A stretch of DNA of 64,000 nt, taken from Archegozetes longisetosus (lineage: Eukaryota > Arthropoda > Arachnida > Sarcoptiformes > Trhypochthoniidae). The position numbers and the translations under genes are program-made. Every line of letters begins with the position of its first letter. The first letter of the stretch is position 1. The notes under the pieces are model-generated. The model was not told the DNA's origin, did not search any database, and was given only the letters and a program-made list of their open reading frames with translations. Shown here one piece after another: positions 30,292 to 41,405 of the stretch. The stretch spans positions 6,538,220 to 6,602,219 of the forward strand of contig JAEMBT020000001.1 in NCBI GenBank assembly GCA_018873245.2, given 5' to 3'.

Positions 30292-30591
30292 TCAGAAGTT
30301 TTCGACTGATTGATTAGATTTAGTGCGATTTATAATTATATCAAAACTTTCTGATAGAAGATCTGTTGTACCGTAAATACAATTTACTGTGAATTTAATT
30401 TTTCTCAAATTAGACAAGTTTTCAACACTACTTGCTAAAAATCTTTCACAATAGTCTTTAAAATCTTTAACGGTAGCAATATTAGTATCATCAGATTTAA
30501 GATCACCAGTTAACGGACGATTAACAAAATTAATTATGAAAGGATTTTTCACATCTGTTTGTCTGATAACTTTAACCCAATCTGAAGGCAA
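30292..30591 (-). CDS. Unidentified coding fragment (99 codons)
   Basis: The frame is also open upstream of the Met (DKIYLPSDWVKVI). It encodes a protein-like sequence with hydrophobic strands (NPFIINFVNRPL, IKFTVNCIYGTTDLL), no low complexity and no match I can name. Ends NQSVENF then stop at 30292. The neighbouring Merlin element (28808-30218) starts 70 bp further. It may be the last exon of a minus-strand gene whose upstream exons have been lost or lie beyond 30.6 kb. Could be a pseudogene. Confidence 0.35.
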   Translation of the reverse strand: MPSDWVKVIRQTDVKNPFIINFVNRPLTGDLKSDDTNIATVKDFKDYCERFLASSVENLSNLRKIKFTVNCIYGTTDLLSESFDIIINRTKSNQSVENF

Positions 30592-30794
30592 GTAAATCTT
30601 GTCAACTTATAAACAGGCTGACCACCTCGGTTTGGGTCACTTGCGTGAGATTTTGATACAAAGGGATATAAGTGATTTTTTCGATTAAATTCCCGAGATA
30701 AATCAATTTTAAACTTAAGTTACATAAAACTTTTAGTGCTAAGAATTAAATCAATTAAAGTGTTTAATTGAAAATCCGGAATTTAATAATAGCG

Positions 30795-31041
30795 TAATTA
30801 ATTGTAAAATGGAATGGTTTTAACGGGATTCGAATCAGTGGCCAAATAGAGTAACATTAAGTAAACAATAACTCCAAATATCAAAAGTTTATCTCTTGTG
30901 GTATTAGAGATGTCGGTCTCTAAAGAGTTAGAACTCAGTAAAAGGTTTGGCATTTCAATGGCGAGAAATCCAGATATGAGTAGAGCTGAAATGGTAAAGC
31001 GATTTTTTTCTATTCTGCCGAAATCTCGGTCGCAGTCTAGA
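30795..31041 (-). pseudogene. Membrane-protein-like fragment cut by a fold-back element
   Basis: Minus-strand frame beginning at the element border: DCDRDFGRIEKNRFTISALL, ISGFLAIEMPNLLLSSNSLE, KLLIFGVIVYLMLLYLATDS, PVKTIPFYN, stop at 30798. It has two plausible membrane segments. Upstream coding is replaced by the 31052-31779 inverted repeat. Family unknown. Confidence 0.35.
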
Positions 31042-31051
31042 TAAGAATGAC

Positions 31052-31779
31052 CGGTATGATTGTACTTTATGGGGGTAAGGGTGTTCCGCCCACTCCACCC
31101 CACTTTATGTATATCGTTGGACTCAGCTCGATGAGACGAAATCATCGATACCCCACTTGGGACCCTAGGACCCAGCTACCAAAAGTTGGGCCTAGGTCCT
31201 TAGCGGCTGGACCTAAGCCCGTGCGTTGGGTATCAATATGACTAGAGGCTCGAGTGGAGTTTACATATCAAATATGGTGGTCCTAGGGCTAAATCTTGAG
31301 ACTTAACTTTACTACTTAAACAGTGTAGTCCATGATATTTAATTGTACCTATTGGCGACTCATTTAACCTAACCACCACGAACCCGATTTAACCTAAGCT
31401 GACTATAGTGTCAGATCGCTTCACTCGGAACGCTTCGAGACCTGACTCAATTTTCACTTAGGTTAAATCACGCACGTGGATACTTGATTATTTTATAAAG
31501 AAATTTGAATATGCAAGTTGGACTAAGATCCCAAGACCTAGCCCTAGTACCACCATATTTTATATGTGAACACCACTCGAGCCTTCGGTCATATTGACAC
31601 CCAATACATAATCCTAGATCCGGTCACTAGGGACCTAGGCCCATATTTTTGTAGATGGGCCCTAGGGTACCAATTAAGGTATCGATGAACTCGTCTCATC
31701 GAGCTGAGTCCAACAATATATATAAAGTGGGGTGGAGTGGGCGGAACACACTTACCTCCATAAAGTACAATCATACCGC
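31052..31779. mobile_element. Long-TIR fold-back element, 0.73 kb
   Basis: Arms of about 250 bp (31052-31300 and 31530-31779) are imperfect reverse complements: CGGTATGATTGTACTTTATG at both ends, the shared GTTCCGCCCACTCCACCCCA, and a GC-rich part with CCTAGG repeats. The centre has AACCTAA-type motifs. No coding. Its right flank (31783-31803, ATTTAGAATTTTGTAATCAG) equals 26647-26667 in the BTB 5' flank, so it sits at a BTB duplication scar. Confidence 0.75.
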
Positions 31780-32131
31780 TATTTAGAATTTTGTAATCAG
31801 ATTAGTGATAAAAGAGGTTGTCCGGAGATCCTATGGGGAGATGGCACCCTGTGAAATATATCATTTTATATATCAATCGAAAGCTCTCGTCAAGCTAGGC
31901 AATAGTCTTGCGGGTCACATTGAAATCGGCCCATAGGTTTTAAAGTTATAGGCTAAAAACGGTCAATATTGTCGTATATGGGAAAGTGTATTACATCTTT
32001 GTAAACCCTTATGAGTTATATATTGTGAAATAGAAAAATATTATTTAGTTTTTATGTTTATTCAGTTTGTTTTCTTCGTTTTAAGAATAAGATATTAATC
32101 TATATGATAAAAATAATGTAATTGTAGAAAT

Positions 32132-32626
32132 TGTAGTTACATCTTTTAGGTGTCCTAGGTTTTTAGTTACAGTACAGGTAAATTTCCAATTGACTATGTA
32201 TTGTTTACCTAAATTACAAGTATTTTGATGTAAGAATAATTTTTTCCATTGAGCTAAATATAGTAAGTTTAGGACATCAAAAGGAGTATAAAAGCAGAGG
32301 TGATTTCTTATTAAGGACAGTCTTAGTTCTTACTTCGTACTGTAAAGTATGTAAGAATACTCTCTTACTCTGTACTTATAGTATGTAAGAAATCATCTCT
32401 TACTCTGTACTGCATAGTATGTAAGAAATCTCTCTTACTTTGTACTATATGGTATGTAAGAAAACTAATAGTGAATAAATACTATTGTATCAATATATAT
32501 ATATTAATAAAAGAAGATTTATATTAAAAGTAAGTAGTAACTTAATTCTCTACTAAAGCACATTCTATCGAGTCCTATTAGACTCTCTGATAGAATTATA
32601 AGCAACAAACGGATTGGGATCTTACA
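32132..32626 (+). mobile_element. Probable LTR with strong core promoter
   Basis: TGTAGTTACATC ... GGGATCTTACA bounds ~495 bp. A TATA box GTATAAAAGCAGAGG lies at 32288, AATAAA at 32473, and a primer-site-like GC-rich tract (TTGAGGCCCCCCGATTCC) directly after the 3' end. These fit an LTR followed by a leader remnant. The second LTR and any gag-pol are missing, and no target duplication was found. Confidence 0.5.
32331..32470. repeat. Four-unit ~35-bp tandem repeat, each unit a small dyad
   Basis: Each unit has the form CTTACTCTGTACTGCATAGT then ATGTAAG followed by AAATC.CT. CTTAC..GTACT at its start and AGTA.GTAAG at its end are complementary, so every unit can fold. It lies just downstream of the LTR TATA box, that is, in the would-be R/U5 leader. 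Confidence 0.8.
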
Positions 32627-33302
32627 TTGAGGCCCCCCGATTCCAATTCGTACAACTTGGACACACACACACATGAAAGACTCTACAAAAAACATTTAGA
32701 TCGGGTCTTTCGTGTATAGATGATCCCTCGTCACAGAAATAAATGTGACAATATCATTGGAAAGATCTCATCAAACTGAGCAAAAGGCTTGCTGGTACCA
32801 TTGAAATCAGATGATTAGTTTAAAAGTTATAGCCTAATACAATCATTACTCTTACATATGAAAAAAGTTTTCGCCGATTTTCGACCCTTAATATAAAGTG
32901 TTCCGACTTGAACTTTTTATATTATTATACTAGGCTATGTGCTCCTCCAAGCACATTTCTGAGCTACTCGGAACAGCATATATTAAGGGTTGAGCTTAAC
33001 GGTAAAAGATTTTCAATCTTTAGAAAACTTACTTAACAAAACATGAGTTTCATTCTATCGTTGAATACAATATGATGCTATGATACAACATATCAAATCT
33101 CATAATTCTATGAATAATAGTTTCTGAGTTATAAGTTTTCAAAGTTTTGAGGTTTTTTTATTTTAAGGCCAATGACCTTGGGGTATGAAAAGTATTTAAG
33201 TGCCATTATACTTCATTCATCCACCTCTATGTGTTGGTAAAGTCGGCAGGTCTAACTCGATCGGGTGCCAACTCACTATGTATCTCCGGACAACCTCTTT
33301 AA

Positions 33303-33746
33303 TTTCAATACCTTGGATTCCATTGAAATATCAATTTCATTCCAATTCCTTGGAATGGAATTAGAAATAAAGTCAGTGAAATTGGAGTTGATAAAAATTG
33401 AGGCAAAATTCAGTTCAAATTAATATAATTTTTAATGAAAAGACCAAATAAGGAGGCTTTGCATATAAACTGTAGAACACAAAAACTTCCACCTGAGTCA
33501 GAATCTATTTTAATTAATAATGCTTTCAATTATTTCTTAAAATACAAAAATTGTGGACAAAAGCAAAAATGAAACGCAATTAATAGCACAGAAGTCTGTA
33601 ATGACTCATATATTGCATACATTGTATTATAATTCAATACTATATAAATAAACAAAACTATTTTTGCGTCAAACTTTTTATTGTAATACAATGGAATTGG
33701 AATGGAATCAGAATTGAAAATTTAAAACATTCAATCACTAAATCAA
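33303..33746. repeat. Non-coding, GGAATTGGAATGG-type inverted motifs
   Basis: 33315-33370 has ATTCCATTGAAAT and CCAATTCCTTGGAATGGAAT. 33690-33712 has CAATGGAATTGGAATGGAAT. The motifs are inverted relative to each other and may be the ends of a ~400-bp MITE. No gene. Confidence 0.4.
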
Positions 33747-34794
33747 AGCTCAAAAGTATACTTTAAATGAACACATGTTTATAGCAATGATTCTGTTTTC
33801 TATTCAATAGCCATTAGATAAAGTTTTTGTAGTATGCTTTTATGCTTGCATCTGTATCTGCATTAAATATTGATAGAAGTTTTGATACAAGTTATGAAAA
33901 ACTCTAATAAGCTTGTTTCTCGTATTAACAGTTTAGTGCAAAGAAACCAAAGCTGGCACAATTTCAAAACTATTATCTAAGCCAAAGCTTAAGTGATGTT
34001 CAATTGATAATAAATGGCATAAGAATACCATCGCATCGAATAGTCTCAAGCGCTGAAAATCATATCTTTCAGACTATGTTTTTGTCGAACTTTAAGGAAA
34101 GCAACGATAAAGAAATTGAGACTAAGAGACCTCTATCGAATCGTTTAAATTATTTCTTGAATAGATTTATTGTAAAAGATTTGATTTAAACGGAGAAATC
34201 GAGATTTCAACCGCTATTCAAGTCTTAGACCTTTCGCATGGATATCAAATGAAAGATTTGTCGCTCAAAATTGAAAGAATTTTAATTCAGAGTGTGTTGC
34301 TTGAAGACGTAGTTATGTTTTATGAGACAGCTGAGACTTATGGTTTGAACCGATTGTTGGACTATTTGAATGAGTTCATATTGCAATCAAAACGACAAAT
34401 TGTTGAAAATAAGGCTTTTATTAGTGATTCCATCGTTGTTATGCTTCAAATATTTGAAGTCTTAGACTTCAGTCAAAGTCAATTGATTGATGATTTAGTT
34501 GAAATTAGGGCTCACTTTTCCCATAAACACCTGAAACCTTTCCGAAGACTTATAGAACTTGAACATTTGAAGATTAATAATCTGAAAAATTTCACAAATA
34601 TTGGTTTAATTGATGAAAAAAAGTTTAGCCAAATACTAGAGAAAAGGAATGAAGAATTGAATGAAAAGTATGTCAAATTGAAATTAATTTATGAACAGTT
34701 GGAAAGTAAATATAAGAATTTGCAGAAAAGGCATCAACAACTAGTCAATCACCACAAGGATGGGATTAAAAACTTGAGTAGATTAGAGGAATAA
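33747..34794 (+). pseudogene. BTB-family pseudogene, exon 1 deleted
   Basis: The 5' flank (33747-33908) is joined directly to the end of intron 1, so exon 1 is gone. Exon 2 runs 33932-34794. The BTB start is good (SAKKPKLAQFQNYYL, DVQLIINGIRIPSHRIV). A 1-nt deletion near 34120 (ETKRPLS instead of EIKETSI) and a TGG-to-TAG change near 34160 break it. From 34165 on, the BACK-like and coiled-coil part is open for 200+ codons (MKDLSLKIERILIQSVLLED, EVLDFSQSQLIDDLVEIRAH, KLIYEQLESKYKNLQKRHQQ). The long intact tail suggests recent loss. Confidence 0.85.
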
Positions 34795-35742
34795 TTTGAT
34801 TATATTTTCACAGTTAGTTATTAAGTTTTCTTATAAAATATATACTAATTAAAATATGTTAATTGGTAATTAATTTTGACTTACATTCGATGTAAATTTA
34901 TATTTGTTTATGCGGTAATTGTTTTGTGAGAAGTTATTTTTATTAAACTTCTTAATTTTGTACCACTCAAAGCTTTTGTAAATTTAATTTGATATGAAAA
35001 CGAGTTAAAATAATATTTTAGGAGCATTTATTAATGAGTTAAAGATTGAAAAAACTTTCAGGAGCCTTTTCAACTTAAGATTAGCTTATTAATGAGTTAA
35101 TCTTCCTCAGTTAATTTAGTTTTTTTCATCTGTTATTTATCTAATCACAATCAAGTGTTTATAAGACTATCGAACAAAAAAAGTAATTCTTATTAAATAG
35201 CTAAAGTTTATTTGAGGATAAAACTGACTTCTTATAAGAATTGATTCACATTTAGATGTGTCATGTATTTAATAATAACCAAATTTCACATATCCATTCA
35301 AGAAACAAGTAGTTTCTGAACAAAATTAAAACTTAGGACAGTATGCTTCAAATTATGAGGCTCAGTGAGAAAGTTTTGTAGTGCGCGCCTCCCATGTGTA
35401 TACAACTTTCGCAACAAGTCTTACTTTAAGTCACTTTAAGTGATACCTTTGCTCGTAGACGACGTCAGCATAAACTAGTCCCTACTATACCTTCAAAACG
35501 CATTTATTCTCTCTTACATTAAACCAAGTAGCATTGAAGTGCTTGTCTTATTTCTTATTGCAACCCTTCTTATATATACATTAAGTTGTTTATGAACGCT
35601 TTAGCAAATGTATTGAATAACATAAACACACTTTAAGTGAAAGTTTATACAAGTTTACACCATTGAATCATAAGTTAATATTTTGTCAAAAACAGTTAGT
35701 TTTAATTATAAATAAAACTAAATCTGTAACTTTCTCAAAGAG
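34795..35742. other. Non-coding stretch
   Basis: No gene recognised. A two-fold repeat of ATTAATGAGTTAA with GATTGAAAAAACTTTCAGGAG / ..AGGAGCC lies near 35030-35100. This is also upstream sequence of the next BTB copy but is not the conserved flank. Confidence 0.4.
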
Positions 35743-36755
35743 ATGTCGAATCCAAAGGTATTTATGATTAAATCTACTATTAATTAATTATGAAAACTTA
35801 TTAACTGTTTAGAAAAGTATTTGTTTTTCAATCACTTCTAACTATTGGAGTAAAAACAGACACTTTGTCGATATATTTGTTTCATAACTAACTAAATATT
35901 TATTAATTGTATTTCTATTTTGCTACTGATAGATACAGAAGTTATCGCGCTTCCAACAATATTACTTAAATTCAAATTTAAGTGATATTAAGTTCATTAT
36001 AAATGATGTTACGATTCCATCTCACTGAATGGTAAAAAGTCCTGTTTTCAAGACTGCTTTCATCCAACTTTAAGGAAAGCAACGATCAGTTAATTGACAT
36101 TAAAGACACTTCTGTTGAACCGTTTAAAATATTTCTTAAATGGATTTATTGCAACAAAATTGATAAAGTTCATATTGAAGACTACTTGATGGCAATCGAA
36201 GCCCTCAAGCTTTGCCATAAATACGATTTGGAGAGGCTGTCAAATACTATCGAATATCTTCTAATTGGCTTCATTCGTATTGAAAATTTCACTGTTATAT
36301 ACGAATTCGCTCTCACACATGGCTTAAATAAGGCTCTGACTAGTCTGAAAAAATTCGCTTTCAATTCAAAACTACAGATCCTTCAAGATAAAAGATTCGT
36401 CTGTCATTATATTGAAGTGATGGCAAAAATTATCGAAGACTTGGAGTTATCTCAAAACCATTTAATTGAAGCTTTAGTCGAAATTCAGGCTAAACACTCT
36501 GGTAAAAACTTCAAACCGTTTAGAGAACTAATTGAATCGCAACACTTCAGTAGAGATAACATGATAACTTTGAGAAATATCTTTCTTTCTGATTACAAAG
36601 AGATGTACGAAATGATTGAGAACAAATATGAGAAATTAAGACAAGACTACGATCAGTTAAGAAGAGATAATATGGAGCTGCAAGATAAATATAAGAACCT
36701 GAAGGAAAAACATAATCGATGCCCTTTTGTATATGATGAAGAGTCTGATCAGTAA
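35743..36755 (+). pseudogene. BTB-family pseudogene with intact C-terminal half
   Basis: Exon 1 ATGTCGAATCCAAAG (35743-35757) keeps ATG and donor. Exon 2 starts at 35933. The BTB domain carries a stop where Arg is expected (IPSH.MV), a two-codon deletion and a frameshift near 36055. Thereafter the frame is open to 36755: NDQLIDIKDTSVEPFKIFLK, FTVIYEFALTHGLNKALTSL, EDLELSQNHLIEALVEIQAK, and a coiled coil ENKYEKLRQDYDQLRRDNME ending FVYDEESDQ. Convergent with the JHAMT copy 38289-37269. Confidence 0.85.
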
Positions 36756-37268
36756 TAGCGCTTTAATTCATTTTATATTGTAAATCGTTTTTTGTATGAC
36801 TAAACGTTATAATTTTGTTAATAATTTGTGTTATAGTTTCCGATTCTTATGGCAACTATTTGAATGTCTGTTCGGGCACAGTATTATTCTTTAAAATAAT
36901 AATTAATGCCACTATAAGCTCCGGCTAAGGCTCTAAGCTTTCCGAGCCTATGGACCAAATTAATTATAATTGTTTGAGAACATTAATGCGATTTCTATCT
37001 AAAATATAAATATGATCAGATTTGTTGCTCTATTTCTTACGTCATTGTTTTGTAAAATGTTTTTCTGTAAAAGATTTTCTAATTGTATAGAAATGAAAAC
37101 GAGCTGTTACTTCAAGTAAAGTTAATTTTCTAAAATATTTATTGACAGTTTAAAAATTAAAAACTATTGACAACATTTAGGTAATATTTATTATCTTTTT
37201 TCTAATCAGTTAAGATATTTTATTTTTATAACTTTGTCGAACTTTAGCCTAAAAGACGACTCTTTCTA
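36756..37268 (+). repeat. BTB 3' flank and intergenic spacer
   Basis: Non-coding spacer between convergent BTB and JHAMT genes. It contains the GC-rich block AAGCTCCGGCTAAGGCTCTA (36918-36937) repeated at 3.7, 6.5, 24.7 and 43.4 kb. Nothing else. Confidence 0.6.
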
Positions 37269-38289
37269 CTACTTTTGAAGTACAAAACGAAAGTACACGT
37301 ACGGAAATTCAAATCTTACTTCACCAGTTATTTCATCAGTGAATTGACGACATATGGTCCACACTCTCTTAAATATGATATCAGAAACTTGATTCATCAC
37401 TTCATTTCTTTTCTGTTCATCTTTCTCAACAATATATTGTTTGCGTAGTGATAATCCGAGGGGTAATATAGCTATTGGTCAGAAAAGTTATTGAAACTTC
37501 ATATCTATTCAAACATTTACTTACGTCATGAAAAACACTTACTTTTCTTGATAGCCTGTTCACTAAAAATACTTTTCCTTACTATAATTTTGTTTTCATT
37601 GATAAGAAGTCCAACATTTTTAAATTTATTGATCCAAATATCTAATTGTTCTTCTCTTGATGGAACTCTCATAACTTGTTTCTCATGAATTTCTTTCTCT
37701 TTGCAGTCAAATCACTGAAAGGATCGGAAATCCAATAGATATGAGCGTAAATTTTACCGTCTTTTGACAATAGGCGAAACAAATTTTTTGCTGCATTTTC
37801 TTTATTTGAAATCCAGTGCAAAACATGATTAGAAAACACTAATGAAACTTTTCCTTCGAGTTGCTTTAGTTCTGGTCTCAATTGGTCCCAATCTTGACTC
37901 AAATCTTGTAATAAGTATTGAATATTATCTTTGTGGTGATGTTCTTTAGCAAATTTGATCATCTCTTCATCGACATCAATGGCATACAATTGATTAATAG
38001 ATAGCCGACTATTCAACAAAAGTGTAACATTTCCGCTTCCAGAACCAACATCGAGAACTACATCGAATTTTCTGTATATATAAATATTTAATAGCTTTGC
38101 ATAATTTATATAAATGAAAGTTTATAGTTTTAATATAATTTTCCGAGTTTTAAATATTAAATCAAAAGTTTTCTGCCAGTATTTGACATACTTATCAACA
38201 TTTTCTTTTTTAATCTTATTAACTAGTTCTTCAGCGTCTCTATACTGAAAATGATTTGTCTGATTATAAAGATCTGCATCAAAATCCAT
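37269..38289 (-). pseudogene. JHAMT-like methyltransferase copy with one frameshift
   Basis: Exon 1 38289-38192 (MDFDADLYNQTNHFQYRDAE), exon 2 38071-37543, exon 3 37471-37269. Splice sites conserved. Motif I is VLDVGSGSGN, YAIDVDEEM follows. One nucleotide is missing near 37700 (DLTAK then frameshift), so exon 2 is 529 nt. The exon 3 frame is open to FRFVLQK. The duplicate at 44.9-45.8 kb has the missing base, so this copy lost it after the duplication. Confidence 0.85.
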
Positions 38290-39685
38290 GTTTTAAATTG
38301 ACAAAAATTGAACTTAAATCAAAAAAATTTTAGAACAGTAGGCGATTAAAGTTAAGGTCAAATTTCAGATCGAATCGACTGAGAACTACATTTAAACCAC
38401 TGTAACTTGTATTAAAACTGGTTTTATTAGTTTTGATAACTGTTGCCACAGTAATGACAATGAACTCAGGACTTCAAAAGTGATAAGCCTAACGTATATC
38501 GATATATTTTTGAAACTGTTTTTCAAAATACTTTTCATTATATGGTGTGCATTTCTCCCACTGATAGTGTCGTATACAGTTTTTATCCTGTCAACATATT
38601 CTATGGCCTGTACGTTGACCAATAACTATCTCAGCTCTTTCTGAGACTTCATCATTGTCTGGTTCAACACAATGATTCGTTTTAATAAGCAATCATTTGG
38701 TATTAACTCTTAGTTTAAAGTTAAGTGGTCCTAAACTATGAGAACATATATTGGTTTCGTCTCGAGTTGTCCGGAAGTATAACAGTAGTGACAGTCTCAT
38801 AACTTTTTGTAGGCCCCTCTTATCTAATCTTATTTCAAGTTTTTAAGACCAAAAATTATTCAGATTGTATAACAAATACCTCTATTATGTATTTGATTTA
38901 TCCTTCAAAACTTCTATTAGTACACTAACAATTTGATTAAATCTATGTATAGATTGTAAAAATATCAAAAAGTTTGTCATTTAAGTTAATGTTATACGTA
39001 AAGCAGTTATTAGTAACTTTAATGTGCAATTTATTCAATAGTTGTAAGCACATGATAGAAAAGTTTTAAAATTGTAGTCTTGTGCTTTACAAAAGAGGTG
39101 TTGTAATTAAGTTTCTCATAGGCTTTTACATGAAAGGAAAATTTTCAACACCGAGGTTTACATTTCAAAAATTGCTCGAACGGACAATATGTACAGTTAA
39201 GTTACTATATCTTAAGCATGTAGTTGAGTCATTTTAAAGACACTATTGAGCTATGAATTTACGTGATTATTTACTCTTTTTCTAAATCCATTTAAGTGCT
39301 CGTTTAAGCTAGATAAATTTTACTATATGGAAAAATAATATCAGCTCTTATTTTTCTAATGGGTTATGCAAAAGTCTTTGAACGCGCTTTTAATAACTTT
39401 ATTTTCAAACGATCAATGCTACAATCATGAAAATTGAGTATATTGTAGAGTGTTGTCTACAGATATTATTTTGATGTTCAATCAACCAAGTAACCGCCTT
39501 TAGCTCGAATGCAAGGGAGAAGACGCAGTCGACCACTTCTGCGATGATCATTGATTTAATCTCATGGTATCGCTTGTCAGTATAATAAACGAATCTTCAC
39601 ATTGTACAGTTATTCTTCAAGAGATCAAAAATTTGATTTGAATTTTTATCCAATTTTAGCAATTTAATTTACCACACGTTTTAGC

Positions 39686-41397
39686 ATAAATCAGCCCAAT
39701 CAGTAATAGTTTATAGAATTTATTAGAGTTTACTATGTCTTAAACAATTTATCCAAATAGAAATTTGATACTTTCAATGAATTACCTATAAATGATATGC
39801 CGTATAGTTTAATGAGGTTTAATTTAAATAAAATATTTTGCAATAATAGCTCACATAAAACGATTTCAAGACATTTTAACTTTAAGATAGAATTAAATAT
39901 TCAATAATTCATTTTAAAAGTTTAGTGTTGAATTCAACGCTTAAGTGCTTCGATTCGGAATAAACTTTAATTTAATGATTTGATATTTTAATTACCCATA
40001 ATTTTAAACAATAAAATATGATTAAAATATAGACCACTTAAAACTCTTAGACTAATATTTCTTACTTTGTAACTATTTTCCAGTATTTCTAATAAATATT
40101 AAAATTTTTCGTAAAAAGATTTGAATTTATCAATTAAATTAGACCAGATCAGTCCAACTCACAGCCCAGCTCAGCTCAAGCTCAAGGTAACTGAGTTGAT
40201 GTCTATCACTACTTAAAATCATTGAATTAAACACAATAGCATTGAATATTTAATGCAGGTCAGTAGAAATTAGGACTTACTGTAGGCTAAATAATTTTGT
40301 AATAGAATTTATAAAAATCTTATAATAGAGAATTGCATTGGTTTAAACTTATTTGCAATAAAAAAATCAAATTTGCTGAGGATTTTCTAACATGCCGCTG
40401 TCCCAAACTGAAATGCCAGTAATTCTAAATAAGTTTCACACTATTATATATAATTGTAATAATGATTTAAAAGTCGCATAAGATTTTTACAGAAATGAAG
40501 CTTTGATTCCATTTCAGTATTTATGATGAAATAAATGAACGGAAATTAAAGCAAATTAATTGAATCTGTTATTGTATCGAACACTGATTATAAAATATAT
40601 ATTTTAGCATTTTACATTGTGCATAACACATAATAGTTTTATATTGTTTGCGTAGATATGAGTCAAGGTTACAAAATATTGATGAATACAAATTTCCTGC
40701 TATCTACTAGTTCAACAAGATTTAATAATGTATAGATCAAGGTCTGTAGATAGATCTGATTTATAGATACCGCAGCTCGCGGGTCACGCGCTGCATATCA
40801 AGCTAAGATTTTACTGATTTTTCAGCTTGTTTGATTAGGTGAAAATTGAAAATTTCCATTAGTTTTTGGATATAGTTTTCTCAATTCAGTGCTAATTAAA
40901 ATAGGATCAATCAAAATATAGAAAAGACAAATTTCTGATGATTGTAAATTTAAATAAATTTCATATTTTAAGTATAAAATCTACTCTTATATAGGAATCA
41001 TAGGCCTTTTGCGAATCTAAAGTCAATTTCTTATAGAAGACTGAGTGACACTTTGATTAGTGATTAGTGTTTGGCCTTCTCAAACACTAATTCAGATTTC
41101 AGTTCCAGAAAAGGTTGTTGCTTCAACTCTGGCCTGCAAATTCATTTTGAATATTAAAAATAGTCCACTAACCGAAAAAATATGAGAAGATCAATTAAAG
41201 ATAAAAGTAAATATTGAGGTCTAAAAAATATTTTTGATATAAAGAAATGGTAAAAATTGTCATACAGAAGAATAACAAAAGTTTCATAAAAATTTGTCGT
41301 CACAAACGCATAACAAAACTAATTTATGAATCTGTATTAGTCAATCAAAATAAGGCCACGTCTGCAAACTATCTCTTTTATTGGTTCAAATTATATT
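39686..41397. other. Non-coding stretch
   Basis: No gene seen. Small GC-richer patches at 40148-40190 (CAGCCCAGCTCAGCTCAAGC) and 40770-40795 are unexplained. The first resembles the GC-rich block of the BTB 3' flanks. Confidence 0.4.
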
Positions 41398-41405
41398 ATT
41401 ATAAG

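Larger units (their letters stand above)
31812..33302. mobile_element. TIR element, ~1.5 kb, containing an LTR
   Basis: AAAGAGGTTGTCCGGAGATC near 31815 pairs with the complement of 33270-33293 (AAAGAGGTTGTCCGGAGATA), and both continue to GGCACCC. A ~110-bp direct repeat lies inside (31870-31985 and 32752-32862, sharing TTGAAATC and AAAGTTATAG). No transposase. Target duplication not clear. Confidence 0.65.
36508..39685. repeat. Segmental duplication, copy A (partner 42968-47226)
   Basis: From ACTTCAAACCGTTTAGAGA to the tract around TTTTAGCAATTTAATT the sequence is repeated at 42968-47226 with few differences. It carries the BTB C-terminus, BTB 3' flank, a JHAMT copy and ~1.4 kb of JHAMT upstream sequence. 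Copy B is longer only because of a 1.08-kb TIR element. Confidence 0.9.

Noticed and set aside
32331..32470. CRISPR-like array
   Set aside because: Units are contiguous tandem repeats without distinct spacers, in a eukaryotic LTR-like context.
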